Of a stretch of 64,000 nt of DNA, positions 1 through 8,300 are shown piece by piece. Each line of letters opens with the position of its first letter. Position 1 is the first letter of the stretch. A program made the translations under genes and the position numbers. This stretch comes from Bog-756 sp963701325 (GTDB lineage Bacteria; Actinomycetota; Acidimicrobiia; Acidimicrobiales; RAAP-2). The notes beneath the pieces are model-generated. The model saw only the letters and a list, made by a program, of their open reading frames with translations. It made no database searches and was not told the origin of the DNA. The DNA lies in the NCBI GenBank assembly GCA_963701325.1, contig OY969604.1, positions 1,488,001-1,552,000 of the forward strand, read 5' to 3'.

Positions 1-166
1 GCAGCACGCGGGCGCCGACCCGGGCCGAGAGTCGGGGCGCTTCGAGCAGGGGCGTTCCACCTTCGAGCAAGGTGATCACCGGGGTCGACGAGCTGACCGG
101 CAGGAACTCCCGGTACTCCTCGATGACCCCGCGCCACGGGTGTCTGGTCCGCTCTCCGGGGGTCAC
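1..166 (-). CDS. thrC: threonine synthase, N-terminal fragment (cut by window edge)
   Basis: The first 55 codons read VTPGERTRHPWRGVIEEY and continue into TPVITLLEGGTPLLEAP, the typical N-terminus of PLP-dependent threonine synthase, which converts O-phosphohomoserine to threonine. I choose the GTG that overlaps the hom stop codon as GTGA, the same coupling seen elsewhere in this cluster. It follows hom, as in the argS-lysA-hom-thrC-thrB order of corynebacteria and mycobacteria. The catalytic part lies outside the window, so only the family is assigned. Confidence 0.88.
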   Translation of the reverse strand, partial: MTPGERTRHPWRGVIEEYREFLPVSSSTPVITLLEGGTPLLEAPRLSARVGARVL

Positions 167-1440
167 CGGCCGCCCACGATCCGCATCGCCCCACCGATCC
201 GTTCGACGGCGTCCAACCCACCCAGATCGGCGAGCGTGGCGCGCACGTCCCCCTCGCGTGCCACGTGGGTGACGAAGAGCAGCCGGGCCTCGCCGGCGGC
301 ACCCTCCTGCTCCATCGAACGGATGGAGACACCCCGGTCGCCGAAAACGCGGGTCACCGCGGCGAGCACGCCGGGGCGGTCGACCACGTCGATGCTGAGG
401 TAGTAGGCGGTCTCGAGATCGTCCTCCGGGACGAGACGTGCGGGCTGCCGGTCCGGGGCGGGCGCGGTCGTGTTGCTGAGCAGGTTCCTCGTCGCGTCGA
501 TGAGGTCGCCCACCACCGCGCTCGCCGTCGGCAGGCCCCCGGCGCCCTGTCCGTAGAGCATCAACTCACCCGCGGCCTCTCCTTCGATGAAGACCGCGTT
601 GTAGGCGTCACGCACCCCGGCGAGCGGATGGGAGCGCGGCACCATGGCCGGATGGACCCGCACCGAGAGGCCGTCCTCGCCCGAACGTTCTACGATTGCC
701 AGCAACTTCACCACGTAGCCGAAACGCTCTGCGAACGCGACGTCGGCGCTGCGGACCCCCGAGATGCCCTCCCGGAGCACGTCATCGGCAGCCACGTCGT
801 ACCCGAAGGCCACGCCCGCCAGGATGGCCGCCTTTGCGGCGGCGTCGTACCCCTCCACATCCGCCGTCGGATCGCGTTCGGCGAACCCGAGCGCCTGGGC
901 TTCGGCCAGCGCGTCGGCGTAGTTCGCCCCCTGCTCGCCCATCTTGGTGAGGACGAAGTTGGTTGTCCCGTTCACGATCCCCATCACCCGGTGGATGCGT
1001 TCGCCGGTCAGTGACTCGCGCAGCGCCCGGACCAGGGGGATCGCACCGGCGACCGCTGCTTCGTACAGCAGGTCTACGCCGCGGTCCCGAGCCAGTGTCC
1101 GAAGCGCCACTCCCTCGGGTGAGGCCAGCAGCGCCTTGTTGGCGGTCACCACCGGGCGGCCCGAGTCGAGTGCGGCTCGGACGAGGTCACCGGCCGGCTG
1201 GGTTCCCCCGATGAGTTCGACCACCATGTCGACCGACGGATCGGCCACCAGTGCTGCGCCATCGGTGGTCAGGAGGTGGCGGGGGACATGGGCCGGCCGT
1301 GGGGCATCCGCGTCGCGCACCGCGATACCGGCGAGCTCGTAGCGAGCACCGGACTGAACGGCGAGCGCCTCGGCCCTGTCCGAGAGGATCCCGACCAGCG
1401 CGGCACCGACGTTGCCGCAGCCGAGCAGCGCGATGCGCAC
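163..1440 (-). CDS. hom: homoserine dehydrogenase with C-terminal ACT domain
   Basis: NAD(P)H-dependent reduction of aspartate semialdehyde to homoserine, the branch point to threonine and methionine. The 425-residue protein opens with a Rossmann motif (LLGCGNVGAALVGIL), then the homoserine dehydrogenase catalytic domain with VNGTTNFVLTKM near residue 155, and ends with an ACT domain (YYLSIDVVDRPGVLAAVTRV) from about residue 345. An ACT domain usually means feedback control by threonine. It starts 77 bases after the lysA stop and overlaps thrC by four bases, so the cluster is probably one transcript. Confidence 0.95.
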   Translation of the reverse strand: MRIALLGCGNVGAALVGILSDRAEALAVQSGARYELAGIAVRDADAPRPAHVPRHLLTTDGAALVADPSVDMVVELIGGTQPAGDLVRAALDSGRPVVTANKALLASPEGVALRTLARDRGVDLLYEAAVAGAIPLVRALRESLTGERIHRVMGIVNGTTNFVLTKMGEQGANYADALAEAQALGFAERDPTADVEGYDAAAKAAILAGVAFGYDVAADDVLREGISGVRSADVAFAERFGYVVKLLAIVERSGEDGLSVRVHPAMVPRSHPLAGVRDAYNAVFIEGEAAGELMLYGQGAGGLPTASAVVGDLIDATRNLLSNTTAPAPDRQPARLVPEDDLETAYYLSIDVVDRPGVLAAVTRVFGDRGVSIRSMEQEGAAGEARLLFVTHVAREGDVRATLADLGGLDAVERIGGAMRIVGGR

Positions 1441-1517
1441 GACGCGATCGGGGGGGACGGGGTCACGCGGTCACGCTATCGCCTCCCGCCCGGCGCGACG
1501 GGCGGCGCGCAGGTACG

Positions 1518-2897
1518 TCAATGATCGAGACGGACCAGGTCGTCGAGGGTCTCGCGGCGGACCACCACCCGCACAGCTCCGTCGGCCACGAAGACGACGG
1601 CCGGCCGCGGGACCTTGTTGTAATTGGACGCCATCGAGTGTCCGTACGCACCGGTGACCGGCGTGCACAGGACGTCCCCCACGGCCAGATCGGACGGGAC
1701 GAACCCCTCGGCCACCACCACGTCGCCGGTCTCACAGTGCTTGCCGACCACCCGCACCGGCATCGGGCGCGGAGCGCTGGTCTCGCGGGGCAGGAACGCC
1801 TCGTACCCACTCCCGTAGAGCACGGGCCGGGGATTGTCGCTCATGCCCCCGTCGACTGCGACGTAGGTACGGTGCCCCGGGACGTCCTTGACCGTCCCCA
1901 CCCGGTAGAGGGTGACCCCTGCGGCGGCCACGATCGACCGGCCCGGTTCGGCGGTCACCCGGACCGTCTCGGGGATGCCCGCCCCCCGGCACGCCCTGCG
2001 GACCGACGCGGCCCACTGCGCCATCGGCGGCGCCTCCTCGCCGTTGACGTAGGCGACCCCGAGACCCCCGCCGACGACCAGTTCCGGCAGTCCGAGGGGG
2101 GCGAAGAAGCCGGCCAGGACCTCGATGGCAGCAGCGAAGGGCGCCAAGGCGAAGACCTGGCTCCCCAAGTGGGCATGGATCCCCACGAACTCGACGACCC
2201 CGCGAGCATCCAGGTCGGCGAGCCGGTCGACGGCACGACCGGCGGCGCCGGAGGAGAGCCCGAAGCCGAACTTGGAGTCCTCCTGGCCGGTCCGGACGAA
2301 CTCGTGGGTGTGGACCTCGACCCCGGGGGTGATCCGGGCGAGCACCTTGGGCCGCCTGACGGATGCGGTACCCCCGTCGACCGCGGCTTCGAGGAGGGTC
2401 GGATCGTCGACCAGACGTTCGATGCGGTCGATCTCGTCGAAGGAGTCCACGACGATCCGGCCGACCCCGACCGCGAGAGCGGCAGCCAGCTCCTCGGTCG
2501 ATTTGTTGTTGCCGTGCAGCACGAGCCGGTCGGCCGGGACGCCAGCGGTGAGCGCGACGTGCAGCTCCCCCCCGGTCGAGACGTCGAGGCACATCCCCTC
2601 CTCGTAGGCCAAGCGGGCCATGGCCACGCAGAGGAAGGCCTTGGTGGCGTACGCCACCCCGTCACCCCACGCCTCGACCGCCTCGCGGCATGTCGAACGC
2701 AGGTGGGCCTCGTCGTAGACGAACAGCGGGGTGCCGTGTGTCTCGCCGAGGTCCACCAGGTCGCAACCCCCGATCGAGAGCCGACCAGCGGGATCTGTCG
2801 CCGCGGTCATCGGAAGTAGCTGCGGAGCCACAGGATCGGTTGGCGTCCCCGGCGCGACACGGCCCACCCGAGCAGGCCCGTCACCCTCCGCGCTCAC
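1518..2897 (-). CDS. lysA: diaminopimelate decarboxylase
   Basis: PLP enzyme of fold type III that decarboxylates meso-diaminopimelate to lysine. Visible are the PLP lysine context YATKAFLC, the substrate-loop ELVVGGGLGVAY, the phosphate-binding TAEPGRSIV, and the catalytic CETGDV near the end. I take the GTG overlapping the argS stop (GTGA) as start. This keeps a QLLPMTA segment that family members carry before the barrel; an internal ATG at 2810 would lose it. About 459 residues, usual for the family. Downstream of argS, as in Corynebacterium. Confidence 0.93.
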   Translation of the reverse strand: MSAEGDGPARVGRVAPGTPTDPVAPQLLPMTAATDPAGRLSIGGCDLVDLGETHGTPLFVYDEAHLRSTCREAVEAWGDGVAYATKAFLCVAMARLAYEEGMCLDVSTGGELHVALTAGVPADRLVLHGNNKSTEELAAALAVGVGRIVVDSFDEIDRIERLVDDPTLLEAAVDGGTASVRRPKVLARITPGVEVHTHEFVRTGQEDSKFGFGLSSGAAGRAVDRLADLDARGVVEFVGIHAHLGSQVFALAPFAAAIEVLAGFFAPLGLPELVVGGGLGVAYVNGEEAPPMAQWAASVRRACRGAGIPETVRVTAEPGRSIVAAAGVTLYRVGTVKDVPGHRTYVAVDGGMSDNPRPVLYGSGYEAFLPRETSAPRPMPVRVVGKHCETGDVVVAEGFVPSDLAVGDVLCTPVTGAYGHSMASNYNKVPRPAVVFVADGAVRVVVRRETLDDLVRLDH

Positions 2898-4534
2898 ATC
2901 GCCTCGGGTGCGGCCACGCCGAGCAGGCCGAGCCCGATGGCGAGGCCGATGCGGGCCCCCTCGACGAGCCACAGCCGGGCCTGGGTGAGTCTGGGGTCGA
3001 TGTCATCGGCCAGGATCGGACAGTCGTGGTAGAAGCCGTGGAAGCAGGCGGCCAGACGCCGGACCCAGGTGGTGATCTTGGTCGGTGCCCGGGTGACGGC
3101 CGCGTCGGCGACCACCTCGGGCAGCTCCTCGAGGCAGCGCATCAACTCGAGCTCCCGGGGGTGGGTCAGCAGCGAGAGGTCGACGTCGGCGAGGGGCGCT
3201 CGGACGACGCCGCGCTCGGCCGCCTTGCGACCCACGCCCCCGATGCGGGCACTCGCCATCTGCACATAGAAGACCGGGTTCTCCACGGACTGCTCGCGTA
3301 CGGTGGCGAGGTCGAACGTGACCGCCTGGTCGAGCGTGCTCATGAGGCTCAGGATCCGGGTCGCATCGGGCCCGATGTCGGCGATGACCGTGTCGAGATC
3401 GATGGCGGTGCCTGCCCGCTTCCCCATCTTGACCGTCTCGGCACCGTCGACCAGCGAGACCATCTGGCCGAGCTTGACCTCGAGACGGCTCGGATCGACC
3501 CCGAGTGCGGCGACCCCGGCCACCAGGCTGGCAACCTGACCGTGGTGGTCCGCGCCGAAGACGTCGATGACCCGGTCGAAGCCCCGGACGAGGAACTTGT
3601 CGCGGTGGTAGGCGATGTCGCCGGCGAGGTAGGTGGCGTCCCCATCCGACTTGCGCAGCACCCGATCGCGGACGTCACCCAGCTCGGTGGCCAGAAACCA
3701 GGTGGCGCCGTCCTTCTCGTACACCAGTCCCTTCTCTGCGAGCAGGGAGATGGTCTCGTCCACCGCGCCGCTCTCTTCGATCGATGCCTGCGAGTACCAC
3801 TCGTCGAAGACGATGCCGATCGACGCCAGGGTGGATCGGATGTGCTCGAGGATTCGCTCGGCCGCCCACCGGCCGGCAGCGGTGACGTCATCGGGCCCGT
3901 CATAGGAGTGGGCCAGTCCGGCCAGGTACTCGCCCTGGTACCCGCCCTCGGGGACCGGAATCCCCTGATGGCGGGCGAGCAGGCTCTCGCCGAGCGCCCG
4001 GATCTGTCCGCCGGTGTCGTTCACGTAGTACTCGCGACGCACCCGGTGCCCACTGCGGGCGAGCACCCGTGCCAGGGCGTCGCCGTAGCTGCCCCACCAG
4101 CCGTTGCCGACGTGGATCGGACCGGTCGGATTGGCCGAGATGAACTCGACCTGGACCGACTCGCCGCGGCCGACGTCGGGCCGTGCATAGCCCTCCTCCC
4201 CCTCGGCAAGGAGTCCGGCAAGCGCGTCGTGGAGCCAGCCGTCATCGAGCCGGAAGTTGATGAACCCGGGACCGGCCAGCTCCGCCGAAGTGACGTGCGA
4301 CGGGAGGTCCGACCGGAACACCTCGACGAGGGCGGTGGCGAGGGATCGGGGATCGGTGCCGGCCCGCTTGGCCGTGACCAGGGCCACGTTGGTCGACCAG
4401 TCACCGTGCTCACGCCGGGCCGGGCGCTCGAGGTGGACCGAGGACTCGTCGAGGGACAGGTCGAGGCCCTCCGAGCGTGCGACCACCCCGACGGCGGCGC
4501 ACACGGCCTCGGCCAGTTGATCTCTCATCGACAT
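2894..4534 (-). CDS. argS: arginyl-tRNA synthetase
   Basis: Class I synthetase charging tRNA-Arg. The 546-residue protein has an N-terminal Add-1 type domain, the HIGH-equivalent PTGPIHVGN, the family block REYYVNDTGGQI, a degenerate KMSK region VKMGKRAGTAIDL, and a C-terminal DALR helical domain. It starts at ATG 4534 with a second possible start two codons later. It heads the argS-lysA-hom-thrC cluster. A tRNA-Arg gene sits about 130 bases upstream in divergent orientation. Confidence 0.96.
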   Translation of the reverse strand: MSMRDQLAEAVCAAVGVVARSEGLDLSLDESSVHLERPARREHGDWSTNVALVTAKRAGTDPRSLATALVEVFRSDLPSHVTSAELAGPGFINFRLDDGWLHDALAGLLAEGEEGYARPDVGRGESVQVEFISANPTGPIHVGNGWWGSYGDALARVLARSGHRVRREYYVNDTGGQIRALGESLLARHQGIPVPEGGYQGEYLAGLAHSYDGPDDVTAAGRWAAERILEHIRSTLASIGIVFDEWYSQASIEESGAVDETISLLAEKGLVYEKDGATWFLATELGDVRDRVLRKSDGDATYLAGDIAYHRDKFLVRGFDRVIDVFGADHHGQVASLVAGVAALGVDPSRLEVKLGQMVSLVDGAETVKMGKRAGTAIDLDTVIADIGPDATRILSLMSTLDQAVTFDLATVREQSVENPVFYVQMASARIGGVGRKAAERGVVRAPLADVDLSLLTHPRELELMRCLEELPEVVADAAVTRAPTKITTWVRRLAACFHGFYHDCPILADDIDPRLTQARLWLVEGARIGLAIGLGLLGVAAPEAM

Positions 4535-4543
4535 TGTGGAGCG

Positions 4544-4549
4544 AGGATA
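4544..4549 (-). promoter_or_regulatory. putative -10 box of argS (near-leaderless)
   Basis: On the minus strand TATCCT ends nine bases before the argS ATG and there is no Shine-Dalgarno between them. This fits a transcript beginning at or within a few bases of the start codon. No clear -35 is visible, which is common in high-GC actinobacteria. Confidence 0.45.
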
Positions 4550-4668
4550 CGTGGTCGGTGGGCGACCACGGCGAAGGCCCGCCCTCGGCTCAGGGCGCCG
4601 GCACTAGTGTTGGCACCTCGGTGGCGCACCCCTCTTGCCCAAAGGGACGGTCACGCGTCCCGCCGATC

Positions 4669-4740
4669 GCCCTCGTAGCTCAGCGGATAGAGCGCCGGCC
4701 TCCGGAGCCGGAAGCGCAGGTTCGAGTCCTGCCGGGGGCA
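4669..4740 (+). tRNA. tRNA-Arg (anticodon CCG)
   Basis: A full cloverleaf can be folded by hand: acceptor GCCCTCG with CGGGGGC (one T-G pair), D stem GCTC with GAGC, anticodon stem CCGGC with GCCGG around loop CTCCGGA (anticodon CCG, reading CGG), T stem GCAGG with CCTGC around TTCGAGT, and discriminator A. CCA is not encoded. CGG is a frequent arginine codon in this GC-rich sequence. The gene is divergent from argS. Confidence 0.95.
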
Positions 4741-4852
4741 CTCAAATTCTGGGGCCGCCAACCGATCCCATCGGAGATCCGGCTGACTGGGTGGGGCGTC
4801 GGGTGATCTTCGTCAACGAGGGTCGACGTCGGACCCGATCGACGCTCACCTG

Positions 4853-5677
4853 TCAGCTGTGTTCCCAGTTGACGGTGAAGCTCCTGCCGCCAGAGATCGG
4901 CGACGCCAGCGCTTTCACCGTGCCGTCCTTGTCGGCCATGGTGAGCTGTTCCGGGTGACTGGTGGCCAGAGCAGACCCGTCGATCGTCGCACCGGTGAAG
5001 GTGACCTTGCCAAAGTCGGCGAGCGGGAGGATCTTGATGGTTCCACCTGATTCGGTGGCCGGGGCCTCGGCGATGACCTCGGCAGTCGCGTCATTGTCCG
5101 AAGAGGTCTTGACCGTCTTCTTGGTCCACCCTCTGGTCGCATCGGAAATGGTGAGCGTGTAGGTCGATCCGCTCACCGTCACCGATGCGCTCAGGTGATC
5201 GCCCGGGTCGACCGTGTTCGAATACAGCGACTGGGCAGCCGGGTACATCTCGGACCAGGCCGCATACACCTTGAGGATGCCGTAGAAGCAGATGGCCTCG
5301 GTCCCTGTCTGCTCCACGGAGTTGTCCCCGCTCTTGCCTCCATCGAGGCCGACCCAGAACGCCGCGACGTACTCGTTGGCGCCGGCGCACTTGATCGCGG
5401 GTTGGACCCAGGACGCCGAAACGCTCGTGTAGTGACCAGTTGTGGCGTCGTATCCGGCCCAGTTGAGGGTGTCGGCGGCGTTGACGCTCTCCAAGGGGTC
5501 GATGCTCTGCACGGGGTTGATGCTCTGGAGGGGAGGGTGGTCGATCTGCACGGGAGGGTGGGCGACGACTCCCGATGTCGCTGACGCAGCGCCCGCGCCC
5601 AACGGTGACGCCAACAGCACCACCACTGGAGCCCCGACAGCGACGGCCAACCCACTGAGCAAGCGTCTGTACGACAC
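4853..5677 (-). CDS. secreted G1 family glutamic peptidase (eqolisin-like)
   Basis: Predicted extracellular acid protease of 274 residues. A signal peptide is clear (RRLLSGLAVAVGAPVVVLLA, cleavage probably near GAGA). The mature part carries the G1 landmarks in order: NWAGY, SASWVQP, AFWVGLDG, VEQTGTE (equivalent of the catalytic Gln in the ILQTG of scytalidoglutamic peptidase), AWSEMYP, and AEVIAEAP (equivalent of the catalytic Glu). The start is GTG 5677, eight bases after a strong GGAGG. A short repeat-like linker of IDP/INP/VQSI units precedes the domain. Both catalytic residues are present, so it is likely active; substrate unknown. Confidence 0.85.
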   Translation of the reverse strand: MSYRRLLSGLAVAVGAPVVVLLASPLGAGAASATSGVVAHPPVQIDHPPLQSINPVQSIDPLESVNAADTLNWAGYDATTGHYTSVSASWVQPAIKCAGANEYVAAFWVGLDGGKSGDNSVEQTGTEAICFYGILKVYAAWSEMYPAAQSLYSNTVDPGDHLSASVTVSGSTYTLTISDATRGWTKKTVKTSSDNDATAEVIAEAPATESGGTIKILPLADFGKVTFTGATIDGSALATSHPEQLTMADKDGTVKALASPISGGRSFTVNWEHS

Positions 5678-5781
5678 GCCGATCACCTCCTCGTCCAGGT
5701 GCCACCCCGAACGTCCGCGCGAGGCTAGTTCCGAGGAACCGATCCGTGCTGCGACTGTGCGCGTCGCCGTCGGGACCCGGA

Positions 5782-6342
5782 TCAGTCCCCTCGGCTCGGG
5801 GGCGCGTCGGTGAGCTTCGTGCCATCCCACCATTGGACTGGCTTGTCCGGGTTGCTCGGATTCCCGTACCACCCGGGCGGAAGAGCGATCGGGGCGGTCG
5901 CCGACTCGACCGCGGGTTCCTCGGCTACGTCCGGCTCGGCCACCACCGGCTCGACCGCGGATTCCTCGGCTACCACCGGCTCGACCGCGGGTGGCTGGGC
6001 CACCACCGGCTCGGCGAACAGGGGCTGGGCCATCACCGGTTCGGCTGCTGGCAGCTGAACAGCAGGTGCGTCCGTCGGCCGTCCCGCCCTCGGGCGGACG
6101 GCCACCAGGATGAAGTACCCGACGAGCAGCACCCCTCCGAGCAGCATGAGTCCGATCCCGAGATGCGCCGCGACGGAGTAGGCGGCGCAGCTCCGGGTGG
6201 TCACCGCCCCGTTCGTGAGGACGACCAGGTTGGTCGTGCAACCTGTCGAGGCCTGGCTGCAGAGCGCGAACGCGATCGTCCCCACTCCGAACGAGCACGC
6301 GCCCGCGAGCCCCCACCGACTCGACCCCCGGCCCCTTTCCAT
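5782..6342 (-). CDS. DUF2510 domain membrane protein with Val-Glu-Pro repeats
   Basis: A 186-residue protein with two predicted membrane segments (about residues 11-28 and 57-82). A low-complexity linker follows, built from variants of AVEPVVAE about every eight to nine residues. The C-terminus is a DUF2510 motif, PPGWYGNPSNPDKPVQWWDG. DUF2510 is a short tryptophan-rich module common in actinobacterial membrane proteins, of unknown function. The extracytoplasmic loop has four cysteines (CSQ, GCTT, RSCAA) that could form disulfides. No operon partner is evident. Confidence 0.75.
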   Translation of the reverse strand: MERGRGSSRWGLAGACSFGVGTIAFALCSQASTGCTTNLVVLTNGAVTTRSCAAYSVAAHLGIGLMLLGGVLLVGYFILVAVRPRAGRPTDAPAVQLPAAEPVMAQPLFAEPVVAQPPAVEPVVAEESAVEPVVAEPDVAEEPAVESATAPIALPPGWYGNPSNPDKPVQWWDGTKLTDAPPSRGD

Positions 6343-6402
6343 ACCCTTTCACGCTACTGGACAGGCTCTCGTTGCCGGAAGGAGTGCGTCAGGGCTCCCT
6401 GC

Positions 6403-7071
6403 TCAGGGCCCGAGACCGGTGACCCGCACGGTCACGTTGAACCGGCCCCCGTCTGCACCGACCGCGGGATCGGCCGTTCCCGTCAGCACCTTCGGGACCC
6501 CGTGGTAGGCGAGTCGCGACGGTCCGCCGAACACGACGAGATCGCCGGATTCGAGGGTCACGTCAGTCCACGGCCTGCCCCGTCCCGACGGGTTCCCGAA
6601 CCGGAAGACACAGGCATCACCCACGCTCAGCGAGACCACCGGGTCGGCGGTCCGCTCGTCCCGGTCCGCGTGCATCCCCATGCGCGCACCTGGTCCGTAG
6701 AAGTTGATGAGGGCGACATCGGGTTCGAAGCTCCCCCCGCCGGAGGTGACCGACGGGTCGAGGGCGCTGGCGTCGCCGACCGCGGCTCTGCTCAACGAGG
6801 TCAGCCACCCCGGAAACGGCGCGACCGGCCGGCCGTCGCCGTCCTCCACCGTCCGTGCGTACCGGTAGGGGTACCAGTGCCAGCCGAGGCAGGCGATCCG
6901 GACCGACATCACGCCGCCGCGGGGCATCCGGGGGGCGCGGAACCCGCCCGCGTCGGCACCCCACTGCCGGCAGGCGTGCACCAGCTCGCGCCGCGACTCG
7001 GGGGCCAGCCAGCCGGGGATGTGTACGGCCCCCGGGGCCAGCAGGGTCGGGTCTCGGGGGATCAGCCTCAC
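6403..7071 (-). CDS. alkB: AlkB-like 2-oxoglutarate/Fe(II)-dependent dioxygenase
   Basis: Probable oxidative demethylase repairing alkylated bases. The Fe(II) ligands are visible as MHADRDE (HxD) and AYHGVPK (distal His), and the 2-oxoglutarate arginines as GGRFNVTVR. Upstream are the nucleotide-recognition blocks GGVMSVRI and GWHWYPYRY and the DVALINFYGPGARMGMH strand. I choose GTG 7071 because GGAAGAGAG lies nine bases upstream; GTG 7095 is possible. About 222 residues, normal for AlkB. It lies 103 bases after the RDD gene on the same strand. Confidence 0.88.
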   Translation of the reverse strand: MRLIPRDPTLLAPGAVHIPGWLAPESRRELVHACRQWGADAGGFRAPRMPRGGVMSVRIACLGWHWYPYRYARTVEDGDGRPVAPFPGWLTSLSRAAVGDASALDPSVTSGGGSFEPDVALINFYGPGARMGMHADRDERTADPVVSLSVGDACVFRFGNPSGRGRPWTDVTLESGDLVVFGGPSRLAYHGVPKVLTGTADPAVGADGGRFNVTVRVTGLGP

Positions 7072-7174
7072 CGCAGCGATCTCTCTTCCGAGCACGGGAG
7101 AAGTCGATCGCGGGCCTGTCGTCGGTCCACGACACCACCCTGGCACAGCAGGCGCCGGCTGACGACGGCGCGGG

Positions 7175-7708
7175 TCAGCCGGTGGCCGCCGGCTCCCGGT
7201 TGGCCAGCCAGCGCAAGCGCGAGGCCCGGGCGTCCCAGGAATAGACCACCACGGTGCCCGCGAGCCGGTCGTGCAGCGCGTGACGGTCCCGGTTGAGGAG
7301 GATCCCGATGAAGCCGAGACCGAGGATGAGGAAGCTCAGCGGGAGGGCCAGGGTCCGGATCACCGCCTGACGCGGACCGATGGGCGTCCCTTCGGTACGG
7401 ACCACCCGGATCCCGAGCACTGCCATGCCGATGGTCCTGCCCCCGAGCGACCACTGGTAGGAGAAGTAGACGAATTCCCAGATCACCAGGGCCACGAGCC
7501 CGAAGATCTGGTGCCGGTTGAGGGTGAACTGATGCCCGGTCACCAGCTGGATCCCGAAGTCGAGCGCGGCGATCCCGAGGGTGAAGAGGCCCCAGGAGGC
7601 GCCGACGTCGGCGGCGAAGGCGACCAGCCGGGTCACCGCACCGGCGTAGTTGCCCTGGCGGCCGGCGATGGGCTCGGCCGAGCTGTCCGCCCGCCCCGCC
7701 GTGCTCAT
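7175..7708 (-). CDS. RDD family membrane protein
   Basis: A 177-residue integral membrane protein with the RDD signature: the first arginine in VTRLVAFAADV, a segment ending YQWSLGGRTIGMAVLGIRVV, and the final HDRLAGTVVV. Three or four membrane segments are predicted. Its ATG overlaps the upstream stop codon as ATGA, so it is translationally coupled to the nonapeptide-repeat gene. RDD proteins are varied and mostly uncharacterised; some have been linked to ion exchange. No specific role is assigned. Confidence 0.8.
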   Translation of the reverse strand: MSTAGRADSSAEPIAGRQGNYAGAVTRLVAFAADVGASWGLFTLGIAALDFGIQLVTGHQFTLNRHQIFGLVALVIWEFVYFSYQWSLGGRTIGMAVLGIRVVRTEGTPIGPRQAVIRTLALPLSFLILGLGFIGILLNRDRHALHDRLAGTVVVYSWDARASRLRWLANREPAATG

Positions 7709-8199
7709 GGTCCGTTCCCCGGTGCCACGGCCGACGCGGGCGACGAGGCCGATGACCCCACCATTGCGGGAGGACCGACCGGCCAGTCGGCGGCGGACCT
7801 ACGGAGGAGCCGGTTCACGAATCGGGCCACGAAGTCATCGAGTCCGACACCCTGGGCCCGGACCGAGTCGAGCACCTCGGAGGCCACCCCACTCGTCGAC
7901 CGGGCGATGATGGTGCCGAGCTCGGTCTGCTCGACCAGGGCGTCGATGTCCACCCGCTGGATGAGCTTTTCGACATCGACCCGTTCGATGAGCTTCTCGA
8001 CATCGACCCGGCCGACGAGGCCGTCCACGTCGACCTGGCTCACGATCTGATCGACGTCGATGCGGGCAAGCAGTGCGTTCATGTCCACGCGTGCCAGCAG
8101 CGCGTCGATGTCGATGGCATCGACCACCAGGCTCACGACCCGTTCCGCAACCGTCTGGGCCAGCTGGTCCATCCGACCTGAACCGGGGAGGGGGCTCAT
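7705..8199 (-). CDS. nonapeptide-repeat protein coupled to an RDD gene
   Basis: A 164-residue protein without signal peptide or membrane segment. Residues 29-100 are eight tandem nine-residue units of the pattern (V/I)D(V/I)(D/E)xLhxR, for example IDIDALLAR, VDVEKLIER and VDVEKLIQR. The C-terminal part (TSGVASEVLDSVRAQGVGLD) ends in an alanine/proline-rich tail. Similar repeats next to or fused with RDD domains occur in actinobacteria, to my knowledge without an assigned function. The hydrophobic/acidic alternation suggests a solenoid or amphipathic stack, which is inference. Coupled to the RDD gene by ATGA. Confidence 0.75.
   Translation of the reverse strand: MSPLPGSGRMDQLAQTVAERVVSLVVDAIDIDALLARVDMNALLARIDVDQIVSQVDVDGLVGRVDVEKLIERVDVEKLIQRVDIDALVEQTELGTIIARSTSGVASEVLDSVRAQGVGLDDFVARFVNRLLRRSAADWPVGPPAMVGSSASSPASAVAPGNGP
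7900..8115 (-). repeat. eight tandem 27-bp units encoding nonapeptides
   Basis: The coding repeats are degenerate at the DNA level except for one adjacent pair. GATGAGCTT followed by (T/C)TCGACATCGACCCG occurs twice, 27 bases apart, around 7958-8010. Protein-level periodicity is exact over all eight units, with no insertions. Confidence 0.8.
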
Positions 8200-8252
8200 C
8201 GCACCCGAGTGGTCATCACCAGATCCATCCCCTCAGCTTCGCATCGGTCCCC

Positions 8253-8267
8253 GTCCCCGGCGGGGAC
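8253..8267 (-). terminator. hairpin downstream of peroxiredoxin
   Basis: GTCCCC-GGC-GGGGAC forms a six-base-pair perfect stem with a three-base loop, about 35 bases past the stop of the minus-strand peroxiredoxin gene. No T-run follows, so it may be a weak terminator or an RNA-stabilising hairpin. Confidence 0.4.
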
Positions 8268-8300
8268 TCCCTCCGGACGGTCGGCCGAGCAGGGTGCCGG

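Noticed and set aside
1251..4678. Two long plus-strand open frames antisense to lysA and argS
   Set aside because: Both are mirror frames of strongly conserved genes and share the low-complexity composition of other antisense frames in the window.
7900..8115. CRISPR-like array (regular 27-bp periodicity)
   Set aside because: The units are coding repeats with no spacers and only protein-level conservation. No CRISPR array or cas gene is present anywhere in the window.
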